DNA of 64,000 nt, taken from JAJNBD01 sp964471475 (GTDB lineage Bacteria > Pseudomonadota > Gammaproteobacteria > CAISUE01). Location of the stretch: NCBI GenBank assembly GCA_964471475.1, contig CAYYFQ010000004.1, positions 1 through 64,000 on the forward strand, read 5' to 3'. Under the pieces are notes generated by a model. That model did no database searches. It worked only from the letters and a program-made list of their open reading frames with translations, and was not told the origin of the DNA. Positions 53,671 to 62,364 of the stretch are shown here, piece by piece (position 1 is the first letter of the stretch; every line of letters begins with the position of its first letter). Made by a program: the position numbers and the translations under genes.

Positions 53671-53951
53671 TGGTGATAAATCATCATAGTGTGTTGTCTG
53701 CGTTAGAGCGAGCCATTGGGAGAGAAATTCAATTAGATCCAGATATTTCATTGCTTGAATCTTCTCTAATCATCGATTCATTAACTATGTTAAAATTACT
53801 AGCTGAGTTGGAAAAAATTTCTGGCGTGGATATTCCACCGGAAGACGCTTTCGAGTTATTTGGATCTAGTTTAAACCAAATTACTAAACGATTATCTGAA
53901 CTAGCAGCGCAAGTTGATTCAAAGACGAGCTTATGGGTTTCGGAATTTTGA
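53670..53951 (+). CDS. Discrete acyl/peptidyl carrier protein
   Basis: 93 aa from ATG 53670, which shares bases with the NRPS stop (TAATG). S37 in IIDSLTML is the phosphopantetheine site. Acidic helices and LELEKISGVDIPPEDAF-like sequence are typical of carrier proteins. The NRPS has no loading module, so this carrier, charged by the AMP ligase at 27521, is the likely donor of the starter acyl group to the Cy domain. No phosphopantetheinyl transferase gene is in the window. Confidence 0.85.
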   Translation: MVINHHSVLSALERAIGREIQLDPDISLLESSLIIDSLTMLKLLAELEKISGVDIPPEDAFELFGSSLNQITKRLSELAAQVDSKTSLWVSEF

Positions 53952-53968
53952 AAACTATCGGTTGCGTG

Positions 53969-54274
53969 TTAAAGTTTTATGTTCATGAGTGAGTGTCCCC
54001 TAAAGTGAGAAAGCCCCCGTTTTCCATAATCCAACACCCTGGTACGCGAAGGTTTTTCATCCATAGCAATAATCCAAGGCTCATCATGCCTCGGATCGTG
54101 GATAACGCCAATCTGCGTTTTTATTCCACTTCTTCCTAATTCAACCTCTTCCAGTGCATGGAGCTTTAATGTAAATAATTCACCACTGCTCAACTCTTCC
54201 CCTGCGTGCTGTAAAACAAGATTCGATTTCAAACAAAATCGATAACCTAATTTTAATTCCTGCGCATAAAGCAA
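53969..54274 (-). pseudogene. IS4-type transposase fragment, right edge of island
   Basis: 101-codon minus-strand frame. GYRFCLKSNLVLQ, then ELGRSGIKTQIGVI, DPRHDEPWIIAMDE and RVLDYGKR match the central/C-terminal part of IS4-family transposases, in which DYGxRWGIEAMFSDFKSRGF normally follows; here it collapses into GLSHFRGHSL by small deletions. Start and N-terminal DRTNW region are missing. It is the part absent from the remnant at 23864-24335 and has the same orientation. It separates the island from the conserved SPOR-surA genes. Confidence 0.72.
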
Positions 54275-54307
54275 TTAAACTAGGCGTTCCATAAAAACGA
54301 TCTCCCA

Positions 54308-55216
54308 TTAAGTTGAGCTAATCACACCATTAAATTTGCTATCTTGTAATTTATTTAATGCCGTTTTAGCTTGGTCTTCAGTGCGGAAATTATCTATCAC
54401 CACGCGATACCAGGTGACTCCATTTTTGTCAAAGTTTTGTACTTTGACATGATCAAATCCAGCTAAAGCTAACTCAGCTTTTCGGCCATCTGCATCGCTA
54501 GCGCTATTAAAAGTGCCGAGAGTGATGCTATAGCGTGTTTTAGAGGAGGGTGTAGCTGCGACAGGTTTTATTTTCTTTGTGACCGTTGCTGTTGAAGGAG
54601 TCGTTTTTTTATTGCTCGTTGGGAGAGGGGGGGTAGATGGAGAAACAGCGGTAGGCACGTTGGTAGCAGTCGGTGTTTTGCTTGCTGGTGTACTGGTTGG
54701 GCTTGCGGTAGCAAGATTACTATCTGGCGGTGGCAACATCCCTTTATTTTTACCAGCTAACAAACTTTGTTCTGCAGCATCTAAAGATTTTAAGGGTTTA
54801 TTGGGTGGTGTTGGCGTGGCTGCTTCTCCCGAAGGAGCTGTATTAGCAGCAGTGGTAGGAATTTTTGTAGCAGTAGTGACTTGGGCGGATGAGGTAACCC
54901 CATTAGGTGTTGCATTATTTTTATTGACTTGCATATTAGGCAGCATGGTATAAAAATCATATTGATCGGAGGATACTGTTTCCGGAGAGGTTGGTTTTAC
55001 GGGGGCAACTGAGTGATTATTGGTTTTACCTGCATGAGGAGATATTGTTTTTGGTTGAGGGGGATTGGTTATTTCTGTTTGTGCACCATTTGTGACAATA
55101 GTAACATTTTTTTTTAAAAACATGAGCGAGCTGATAAAAACACCGACTAAGATGCCTACTACCAACCACAGTAATCGAAAAGGAGAGGCTTTTGAGCTAT
55201 TTTTTGTCCGGCGCAT
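54308..55216 (-). CDS. SPOR-domain membrane protein (FtsN-like)
   Basis: 302 aa. One transmembrane helix (about 13-35: LLWLVVGILVGVFISSLMFL) follows a short basic cytoplasmic tail; a long Pro/Thr/Ser-rich periplasmic linker (40-225) leads to a SPOR domain (about 226-300: RYSITLGTFNSASDADGRKAE, ending with SKFNGVIS) that binds denuded septal peptidoglycan. The plan matches FtsN/DedD-type cell-division proteins. It starts 3 bp after surA ends and probably belongs to that operon. Confidence 0.82.
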   Translation of the reverse strand: MRRTKNSSKASPFRLLWLVVGILVGVFISSLMFLKKNVTIVTNGAQTEITNPPQPKTISPHAGKTNNHSVAPVKPTSPETVSSDQYDFYTMLPNMQVNKNNATPNGVTSSAQVTTATKIPTTAANTAPSGEAATPTPPNKPLKSLDAAEQSLLAGKNKGMLPPPDSNLATASPTSTPASKTPTATNVPTAVSPSTPPLPTSNKKTTPSTATVTKKIKPVAATPSSKTRYSITLGTFNSASDADGRKAELALAGFDHVKVQNFDKNGVTWYRVVIDNFRTEDQAKTALNKLQDSKFNGVISST

Positions 55217-55218
55217 GG

Positions 55219-56559
55219 TTATTTCTCGTTAAAAATTTTTATATAGGCTTGAGATTTTAATTCGTCAATTAGAACCTTTGTACCTTCCTGCATTTTTTGT
55301 TGGAATAAAATTTGTTGAGCACGTAGTTTTAAAGCAGCTTCAGGATCGGTAGTGGTTTTGCGCTCAAGAACTTGAAAAATATACCAACCCGCTGGTGTTT
55401 CAATAGGCTCACTGATTTGATTGATCTTAAGTGCGGCGATAGCTTCTTCAAGTTTAGGATCTAACATTCCTGGTTTTAACCATCCCATCTCACCTCCACT
55501 GGGTGCTGTGGTAGTATCTTGCGAATCTTGCTCTGCAAGGATAGCAAAATTTGCTCCATGATCAAGTTGGTTTTTAATATCAGTTAAACGACGTTCAAGC
55601 AAGGGTTTGGGCGTAAGGTTGTCTGATTTTAAAAAGATATCACGCACTTTTACTTCTTGTACTGTGTTGTTAGAAGTGGGGTTATTATCTGTAGATGCAG
55701 TGTCCACAGTTTTAGTTTCAGTGAGTTGTAAAATATTAATGCCATTAGGCGCTCGAATTGGAGGGGCTATTTGACCTGTTTGAAGTTTTGGTAACAATTT
55801 CACAAGGGTTGCTGGGAGTTGCTCCGTACTACGCCAACCCAAATCTTGAGGAGGAGTACCTAAAATACGCTGACTGATGGCTCCAAAATCTTCATGTTGA
55901 TTGATGCTTTGTGCAATCGCTTCAAATTTTTGTTTAGCTGCTGTAAATTCCGTTGGCGTCGCATTGGCACTGAGAGGAATTAAAATGACGCGAAAATGAT
56001 AAAGTATTTGCTTAGAAGGTGCAACTTTAGGGGCGCTGCCTAATTTTTTAGCAAGCTTATCTACTTCTTTTGGCGTAATGATAAATGTTCCTGCGAGTGC
56101 TTGTTGCAAAAATTGTTGAATGACAAGTTGGTCACTGATTTGTTTTTTGAAATGATCAAATGGTAAGCCTTGTTGAGCGACGGCCGTAGGGAGTTGTGCG
56201 TAAGTAATATGATGTTCATCGGCTATTTGTGTTAAGGTATCCGTAAGTTGTTGATCATTGACTTTAATGTTGGCATTCTTTGCGGCTTGCAATAAAAGGG
56301 TTTGGTCGATCAATTGATTGAGGGCATCTTTATGAAGAGTAGAAGAGGAAACTGAAGTGCCATTAGCTTTTGCTTGAGCGCTTAGGGTATTCGTTAAGTT
56401 ATTAAGATCGGATTGCAAAATGATTTGATCATTAACTACTGCTGCTACTCGATTAATAGGGACATCTGCGTGGCTAATATTGGCAGTGATGAGTCCCACA
56501 CAAGCAAGTGCGCAGAGACCAATTTTTTGTACCGTCCGTAACAACATAATTTTTACCAT
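55219..56559 (-). CDS. surA: Periplasmic chaperone/PPIase SurA
   Basis: 446 aa. A signal peptide ends near SHADVPINRVAAVVNDQII; the last marks the SurA N-terminal chaperone core. Two parvulin repeats follow (about 175-285 with LGWRSTEQLP, and 300-405 with GGEMGWLKPGMLDP). SurA escorts outer-membrane proteins, LptD included, to the Bam complex. The start may be at 56547 (MLLRTVQK) rather than 56559; neither has a strong ribosome site. Confidence 0.94.
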   Translation of the reverse strand: MVKIMLLRTVQKIGLCALACVGLITANISHADVPINRVAAVVNDQIILQSDLNNLTNTLSAQAKANGTSVSSSTLHKDALNQLIDQTLLLQAAKNANIKVNDQQLTDTLTQIADEHHITYAQLPTAVAQQGLPFDHFKKQISDQLVIQQFLQQALAGTFIITPKEVDKLAKKLGSAPKVAPSKQILYHFRVILIPLSANATPTEFTAAKQKFEAIAQSINQHEDFGAISQRILGTPPQDLGWRSTEQLPATLVKLLPKLQTGQIAPPIRAPNGINILQLTETKTVDTASTDNNPTSNNTVQEVKVRDIFLKSDNLTPKPLLERRLTDIKNQLDHGANFAILAEQDSQDTTTAPSGGEMGWLKPGMLDPKLEEAIAALKINQISEPIETPAGWYIFQVLERKTTTDPEAALKLRAQQILFQQKMQEGTKVLIDELKSQAYIKIFNEK

Positions 56560-56614
56560 TTAAATGAATTCTTGAGGTTGCTTATTTTACACGAGAGTGA
56601 GGGTAAGCGAAATA

Positions 56615-57085
56615 CTAGGGCGTGTCTCTAAACGGCGCTCTAAACAATTTGTTAATTAAATCATGAAATTCTTGTACATCTTGAAAGCGTAAATAAACAG
56701 AAGCAAAGCGAATAAAAGCAATGTCGTCAAGCTCATGCAGTTCCTTCATCACTAATTCTCCAATACCCAATGCAGGAACTTCTCTTTCGCCGCGTGCTAG
56801 CAGTTGATGATGAATTCGGGTAATGGCAGCTTCAATTTTTTCGGAGCTGACGGGGCGTTTTTCTAAAGCTTTTAATATTCCTGTTCGCAACTTATTAGTA
56901 TCAAAAGGGCTTCGTCGTCCATCACGTTTAACCACACTTGGTAATAATAATTCAGCCGACTCAAATGTGGTAAAACGCTCTTCACAAATTACACATTCAC
57001 GGCGTCTGCGAATTTGCGCACCTTCATTGACTAAACGAGAGTCCACCACGCGGGTATCGGGTTGGTTGCAATAAGGACAGTACAT
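56615..57085 (-). CDS. nrdR: Transcriptional repressor NrdR
   Basis: 156 aa. The zinc ribbon uses C3, C6, C31 and C34 (MYCPYCNQPDTRVVDSR, RRRECVICEERF); the ATP-cone (VVKRDGRRSPFDTNKLRTGI) senses dATP/ATP. NrdR represses ribonucleotide reductase genes by binding paired NrdR boxes; a well-spaced candidate pair is upstream of nrdB at 10666-10710. It lies between lptD and surA. Confidence 0.96.
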   Translation of the reverse strand: MYCPYCNQPDTRVVDSRLVNEGAQIRRRRECVICEERFTTFESAELLLPSVVKRDGRRSPFDTNKLRTGILKALEKRPVSSEKIEAAITRIHHQLLARGEREVPALGIGELVMKELHELDDIAFIRFASVYLRFQDVQEFHDLINKLFRAPFRDTP

Positions 57086-57096
57086 TGTTTTCCTTT

Positions 57097-59664
57097 TTAA
57101 TATACATTTTTGTTGAAGGTATCGTCATAGCCAGGGACATTCGCATTGATCGTATTTAACATATTATTTTGGCCGACGCCGCCAAAGCCTTTTAACAACA
57201 ATTGCAAAACCACTTTGCGTGTGAATTGAGCATCTCCATTGCCGTTTAAGGCGTAAAAAGTGCGCGTCATACCAATACGCATTGCATAACAGCACGCATT
57301 ATAGCTTAAGCCATAAAAATATGTTTGAAAATGCTCATGGCTTAGGTTGTAATTCCAACCCGCCATTCCATCAAATTTGTTCATGATAGGCCACGCAGTT
57401 GAGGCCGTCAATTGGCTTAAATTATTTTTGCGATTGCTAGGATTTAATACGGTAGTTGGAAAGGGGTCTCCGTATTGTACAAAATTATAACCGACGTTAA
57501 TAATGTGATTCGTGGCTGGTTTATATTGCAAATTGACCAAAGCATTTTGTGTGTCATGATAACGGGGGTCATAGGCTACATTGGTATTCATTGACCATTT
57601 TTGATTGAGTGCGTAGCTTCCAAAACCCACTAAAGGTGAAGCGGGTTCTGTGGGGGATAAAGCCCCTACCATATAAGGGTTGTCCGCACATGTGATGCCA
57701 TTACATAAAGTAACGGTACGATTAGCATGATAGAAAATTCGGCCAATACCAAAAGATCCTTTTTCACTTCCCGTATCACTGTCTAAAAAACGCGACGTGA
57801 TAGCAGCACTCACTTGATTCGCATTTCCTATACGATCAATACTCGTGAACCGATTGGTTTGAAACAATTGATCAAATGTGAGATTTTGTAAACTTGTATC
57901 AAAGATAGGGATTTCATTTTGACCACGATAAGGGACGTATAAATAATATAATCGAGGCTCTAAAGTTTGTTGATAATCATGTTTGAAAATTTGCGTGGCA
58001 CGATCAAAATATAATCCAGAATCTACGTTAAAAATGGGTAAGGTACGGGTGATATTGTTAGTGTAGCCAACAGGTTGGTTTTTGAGTGAATAGTCTGTAG
58101 CTTCTACTTGTAATGTGGGTTTAATATAACCAAAATTTTCAATAAAAGGTAAGCTAATACCGGGTTGTAAATTATTCCTCATTCCGCTGGTAGGGTCGCC
58201 TGATTGTGAAGGAAAAGATTCTCCTGGATTTAATTGACGTGAAAAATCTACGGATTCTGTTTTTAATAAATAGGTAAGATGAGTCAGGGCAGGATAATTT
58301 ACATTAAAAGTGAAATCCGGCAAACGCTCATATTGGTTGGTATTTCCAAGCATCGTGACAGGGTGCAAAGTCTGATATTCTTGCGCTAATACTTGAGCGT
58401 TCCAAAAATTTTGATTGTAATTTAAATAGGCTTGTTGTAATAACTGCCCTGGAGTTGCTGAACGCAAACCAAAATCTTGTTGATAATAATCATCGCTGAC
58501 GCGGGTGTAGTCAACATTAGCGGTTAAATTTTGAGCGACGGTGGTGCTATCTTGCATGTGATAACTCCACCGAGTGGGACTTGCGTCCATCAATCGATTT
58601 AACGCAGGATTACCCGCATATTCTTGTTGGCCATTGGTTTGAAAAGTAGAAAAAGCTTTATCGTTAGGAATAATGCCTAACTCCACGTCTCCCTTGCTTT
58701 TGCGAGTTAGAAAACGATTGGAGGTTGTCATTAACACTCCTCGTTTGCTATAGAAGTTGGGTGTTAATGTCATATCGTAATTAGGCGCGATATTCCAGTA
58801 ATAAGGAAAACTTAAAGAAATCCCATTTTGACTGCTACTGCCATAGATAGGAGAGAGAAATCCACTTTCTCGTCGCTTATCAATAGGGAATGTGGCATAA
58901 GGCGTATAAAAAACAGGCATGGATCGATAATATAAAATTGTATGGTAAGCTTTTCCTCGACCTGTTGCATGGTTTAAATCAATTTCTTTGGCTTTGATAT
59001 GCCAGACACTATTTTCTGGTGAGCATGTGGAATACGTTGCATCCTTTAAAACATAATAAGTTTTTTTTGTTTGATCCATTTGTGTTGCAGCCCCATGGGC
59101 AATTAAGCCCGTTACTTTATATTGATCAGGGTGCTCTGGAGTTTTAAGTAACTTGATAGGCTGAAGATTTAAGGCCAAACGATATAAAACATTTGAGTAG
59201 GTGCCTTCATCAGTATTGGGTGTGATGTGAGCTGCATCGCCGATCGTCATTTTGCTTGGCTCACGAATGACGACTTTGCCTTTTAGGTCAATCGTTTTGA
59301 CTTCATCCGTTTTGCCATCTCGATTTAATTGAGCGCTATCGCCTGTTACTAAGCGTCCTGGTTGCTGAATACGGACATTAGTTAAAGTGGAAACACCATC
59401 AGTTTTAAGCTCTGCACCACTGGCAGTGATATTGATGGTTTGGTGAGTGATGTCACTAGAAGTTAAATTGGTGTCCATATTACCTAAGTCGGGTTCAAGA
59501 TAGTAGCCATGACATTGATTGGCATCAGAATCCTTGACCCAATCTAAAGCATCGGCTGTTTGCTCTGAAGAGTAATTGGTGACGGAATTATTTGAAGCAT
59601 CAGCAAACGCAAAAGAAACAGTGCAAAGCGTTACGAGAATGACGACGGTAGCCCTCGTAAACAT
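57097..59664 (-). CDS. lptD: LPS-assembly protein LptD
   Basis: 855 aa outer-membrane beta-barrel that inserts lipopolysaccharide with LptE. A signal peptide (MFTRATVVILVTLCTVSFAFA) is followed by the OstA/LptA-like jellyroll (about 80-230) and the C-terminal barrel. Cysteines expected for the inter-domain disulfides are present: one near the mature N-terminus (NQCHGYY), one in TYSTCSPENS, and the adjacent pair in YNACCYAM. The start codon overlaps the gyrB stop (TAATG), an uncommon coupling. Confidence 0.94.
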   Translation of the reverse strand: MFTRATVVILVTLCTVSFAFADASNNSVTNYSSEQTADALDWVKDSDANQCHGYYLEPDLGNMDTNLTSSDITHQTINITASGAELKTDGVSTLTNVRIQQPGRLVTGDSAQLNRDGKTDEVKTIDLKGKVVIREPSKMTIGDAAHITPNTDEGTYSNVLYRLALNLQPIKLLKTPEHPDQYKVTGLIAHGAATQMDQTKKTYYVLKDATYSTCSPENSVWHIKAKEIDLNHATGRGKAYHTILYYRSMPVFYTPYATFPIDKRRESGFLSPIYGSSSQNGISLSFPYYWNIAPNYDMTLTPNFYSKRGVLMTTSNRFLTRKSKGDVELGIIPNDKAFSTFQTNGQQEYAGNPALNRLMDASPTRWSYHMQDSTTVAQNLTANVDYTRVSDDYYQQDFGLRSATPGQLLQQAYLNYNQNFWNAQVLAQEYQTLHPVTMLGNTNQYERLPDFTFNVNYPALTHLTYLLKTESVDFSRQLNPGESFPSQSGDPTSGMRNNLQPGISLPFIENFGYIKPTLQVEATDYSLKNQPVGYTNNITRTLPIFNVDSGLYFDRATQIFKHDYQQTLEPRLYYLYVPYRGQNEIPIFDTSLQNLTFDQLFQTNRFTSIDRIGNANQVSAAITSRFLDSDTGSEKGSFGIGRIFYHANRTVTLCNGITCADNPYMVGALSPTEPASPLVGFGSYALNQKWSMNTNVAYDPRYHDTQNALVNLQYKPATNHIINVGYNFVQYGDPFPTTVLNPSNRKNNLSQLTASTAWPIMNKFDGMAGWNYNLSHEHFQTYFYGLSYNACCYAMRIGMTRTFYALNGNGDAQFTRKVVLQLLLKGFGGVGQNNMLNTINANVPGYDDTFNKNVY

Positions 59665-62096
59665 TAAATGTCCAGGTTTTCCGCAAGTAACGCATTTTCT
59701 TCGATGAATAATTTGCGTGGTTCCACTTGGTCTCCCATTAACACAGTAAAAATAGAGTCAGCGGCAATCGCATCTTCTACGGTGACTTGTAGCAATGATC
59801 GTGTTTCCGGATTCATAGTGGTTTCCCATAATTGCTCGGGATTCATTTCACCTAAGCCTTTATAGCGCTGCATATTTAACCCTTTACGTGCTTCCTCAAA
59901 TAAGAAGTCCACTAACTGATTAAATTGATCGGTTTTTAAAGATTTTTCGCCACGCTGAATTTCGCTTCGACTGCTTAATAATCCTTGTGTTTTTTGTGCG
60001 AAATTGGCAATCAGCTGATAATCTGCAGAATTAAACCACTCTGGTGTGAAATGATAAGTGAAAGTTTCCCCATTGAGGATGTAAGCTAATCGGATCTGAT
60101 AACTTTCTTGCTCTTCATTCCACGTTTGGCTTAGATCAAATTGTGAACCATGGCGATTGTAGCGTGTGAGTTGGTGTTGCCAGGCTCGAACAAACGCTTC
60201 CGTGGCTTTTTCATCTTTGAGTTCTGCATCAGTAAGTTTAATTTCAACTAAGCTTAAAGCGAGCAACGCATTTTCAGGATAACGGCGGGATAAGCGATGG
60301 ATCACTTGTTGGACCGCCAAATAATTTTGAATCAAAGCCTCCAATCCAACACCATGGATGGGGGGGGCGCCTGATTCTGTCAATAAGGTAGCTCCGTCGA
60401 GTGCAATTTGTAAGAGCACTTGGTTTTTTTCAATTTCATCTTTTATATATTGTTCCAGTTTACCTTTTTTCAATTTATACAGAGGAGGTTGCGCAATATA
60501 GATGTAGCCTTGAGAGATAAGTGCTGGCATTTGGCGATAAAAAAAAGTTAACAAAAGTGTACGAATATGCGAACCGTCAACGTCGGCGTCAGTCATGATA
60601 ATGATGCGATGATAACGCGTTTTTTCTACGTTAAATTCTTCGCGTCCAATACCGCAACCTAAGGCGGTAATTAAAGTGCCGACTTCTTGAGAGCTTAACA
60701 TTTTGTCAAAACGCGCTTTTTCAACATTTAAAATTTTACCGCGTAAGGGCAATATGGCTTGATTTTTGCGATTGCGACCTTGTTTCGCAGAGCCGCCTGC
60801 AGAGTCTCCTTCGACGATAAATATTTCTGAAAGTGCTGGATCACGTTCTTGACAATCTGCTAACTTGCCGGGAAGCCCAGCGATATCTAAAGCTCCTTTT
60901 CTGCGTGTCATTTCACGAGCTTTTCGAGCCGCTTCCCTTGCGCGAGCGGCATCGAGCATCTTTGAAACAATGGCTTTGGCATCATTGGGGTTTTCAAGTA
61001 AAAAATTTTGGAAGTTATCACTCATTAGCATTTCAACCACAGCTTTTACTTCGGACGAAACGAGTTTGTCTTTGGTCTGCGAAGAAAATTTAGGGTCTGG
61101 AATTTTGACAGAAACTACAGCAGTTAAGCCTTCGCGTGCGTCATCACCTGTAGTTTCAATTTTGAATTTTTTTAAATAGCCTTCTGCTTCAATATAATTA
61201 TTAAGTGTACGTGTTAATGCTGCTCTAAACCCAGCCAAGTGAGTTCCGCCATCTCGCTGAGGGATGTTGTTGGTAAAGCATAGAATGGATTCTTGAAAAC
61301 CATCGTTCCATTGCATAGCAACTTCTACGGTTACATTATCTTTGTCGCAGAGAAAATAAAAATGTTTGGGATGAATTAAGGTTTTGTTTTGATTGAGGTG
61401 TTCCACAAAAGCAGAGATACCCCCTTCATATTGAAAGACCTCCGTGCGGCCGTCTCGCTCATCAGTGAGTACAATGCGCACACCAGAGTTTAAGAAAGAT
61501 AACTCCCGTAAACGCTTGCGTAAAATTTCATAGTGAAAATCGATATGCGTAAAAGTTTTATCGCTTGGTTTAAAGCGAATTTCGGTGCCACGTTTTTTTG
61601 TATCCCCAATCATAGCCAAAGGTGCTTCAGGTTCCCCGTGATGGTAGATTTGATGGTAGATTTTATTGTCACGATAAATAGTTAAATCGAGTATTTCAGA
61701 CAGCGCATTTACCACTGAAACGCCCACGCCGTGCAACCCCCCTGAAACTTTATAGGAGTTATTATCAAACTTACCGCCCGCATGAAGGATGGTCATGATG
61801 ACTTCAGCGGCTGAGCGGCCTTCTTCAGGATGAATATCTACAGGAATTCCACGGCCATTATCACGTACAGTTACAGAATTATCGGTATGGACGATCACAT
61901 CAATTTGTGTACAGTGTCCTGCTAAAGCTTCATCGATGGCGTTATCTACCACTTCAAACACCATGTGGTGCAAGCCTGTGCCATCGTCTGTATCTCCGAT
62001 GTACATTCCAGGGCGTTTACGAACAGCATCTAGTCCTTTTAGAACTTTGATGGAAGAGGAATCATAATGTTCGGTAGTAGGTGCTGTATCGGTCAT
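59664..62096 (-). CDS. gyrB: DNA gyrase subunit B
   Basis: 810 aa with the long insert typical of gammaproteobacterial GyrB. The GHKL ATPase motifs are VVDNAIDEALAGH, VRDNGRGIPVD and SGGLHGVGVSVVNAL; the TOPRIM motifs are FIVEGDSAGGSAKQGR and MTDADVDGSHI; the C-terminal QRYKGLGEMNPEQLWETTM binds GyrA. It introduces negative supercoils with GyrA. Confidence 0.97.
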   Translation of the reverse strand: MTDTAPTTEHYDSSSIKVLKGLDAVRKRPGMYIGDTDDGTGLHHMVFEVVDNAIDEALAGHCTQIDVIVHTDNSVTVRDNGRGIPVDIHPEEGRSAAEVIMTILHAGGKFDNNSYKVSGGLHGVGVSVVNALSEILDLTIYRDNKIYHQIYHHGEPEAPLAMIGDTKKRGTEIRFKPSDKTFTHIDFHYEILRKRLRELSFLNSGVRIVLTDERDGRTEVFQYEGGISAFVEHLNQNKTLIHPKHFYFLCDKDNVTVEVAMQWNDGFQESILCFTNNIPQRDGGTHLAGFRAALTRTLNNYIEAEGYLKKFKIETTGDDAREGLTAVVSVKIPDPKFSSQTKDKLVSSEVKAVVEMLMSDNFQNFLLENPNDAKAIVSKMLDAARAREAARKAREMTRRKGALDIAGLPGKLADCQERDPALSEIFIVEGDSAGGSAKQGRNRKNQAILPLRGKILNVEKARFDKMLSSQEVGTLITALGCGIGREEFNVEKTRYHRIIIMTDADVDGSHIRTLLLTFFYRQMPALISQGYIYIAQPPLYKLKKGKLEQYIKDEIEKNQVLLQIALDGATLLTESGAPPIHGVGLEALIQNYLAVQQVIHRLSRRYPENALLALSLVEIKLTDAELKDEKATEAFVRAWQHQLTRYNRHGSQFDLSQTWNEEQESYQIRLAYILNGETFTYHFTPEWFNSADYQLIANFAQKTQGLLSSRSEIQRGEKSLKTDQFNQLVDFLFEEARKGLNMQRYKGLGEMNPEQLWETTMNPETRSLLQVTVEDAIAADSIFTVLMGDQVEPRKLFIEENALLAENLDI

Positions 62097-62183
62097 AAGT
62101 AATGTCGATTTAATAGGTAATTTAAAGCAGAAATTCTATCATATTTTTGGTACAATAGTGGTTTTTCCATTCTTTATTAAGTT

Positions 62184-62275
62184 GGAGAGGTACTCGAAGC
62201 GGTCATAACGGCACCGACTCGAAATCGGTTGGGGGCGAAAGCTCCACGTGGGTTCGAATCCCACCCTCTCCGCCA
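62184..62275 (+). tRNA. tRNA-Ser (CGA)
   Basis: 92 nt including encoded CCA. The acceptor GGAGAGG/CCTCTCC with discriminator G, anticodon stem-loop ACCGA-CTCGAAA-TCGGT (anticodon CGA), a long variable arm (GGGGCGAAAGCTCC) and the T-arm GTGGGTTCGAATCCCAC identify a type II serine tRNA reading UCG. Confidence 0.96.
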
Positions 62276-62364
62276 TTATTTTGTTCTTGCGATTTTTCAT
62301 CGAAGACATGACAAACAGATTTGAATTCGCTAGAATGAGCACCATCTATTTTTGAAGTCGGCCT

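Noticed and set aside
54579..54953. Plus-strand 124-codon ORF
   Set aside because: Antisense shadow of the Pro/Thr-rich linker of the SPOR protein; composition explained by that repeat-rich region.
62139..62345. Minus-strand 68-codon ORF
   Set aside because: It is the antisense of tRNA-Ser and its flanks; the deduced sequence (ERVGFEPT...) is the well-known spurious translation of a tRNA.
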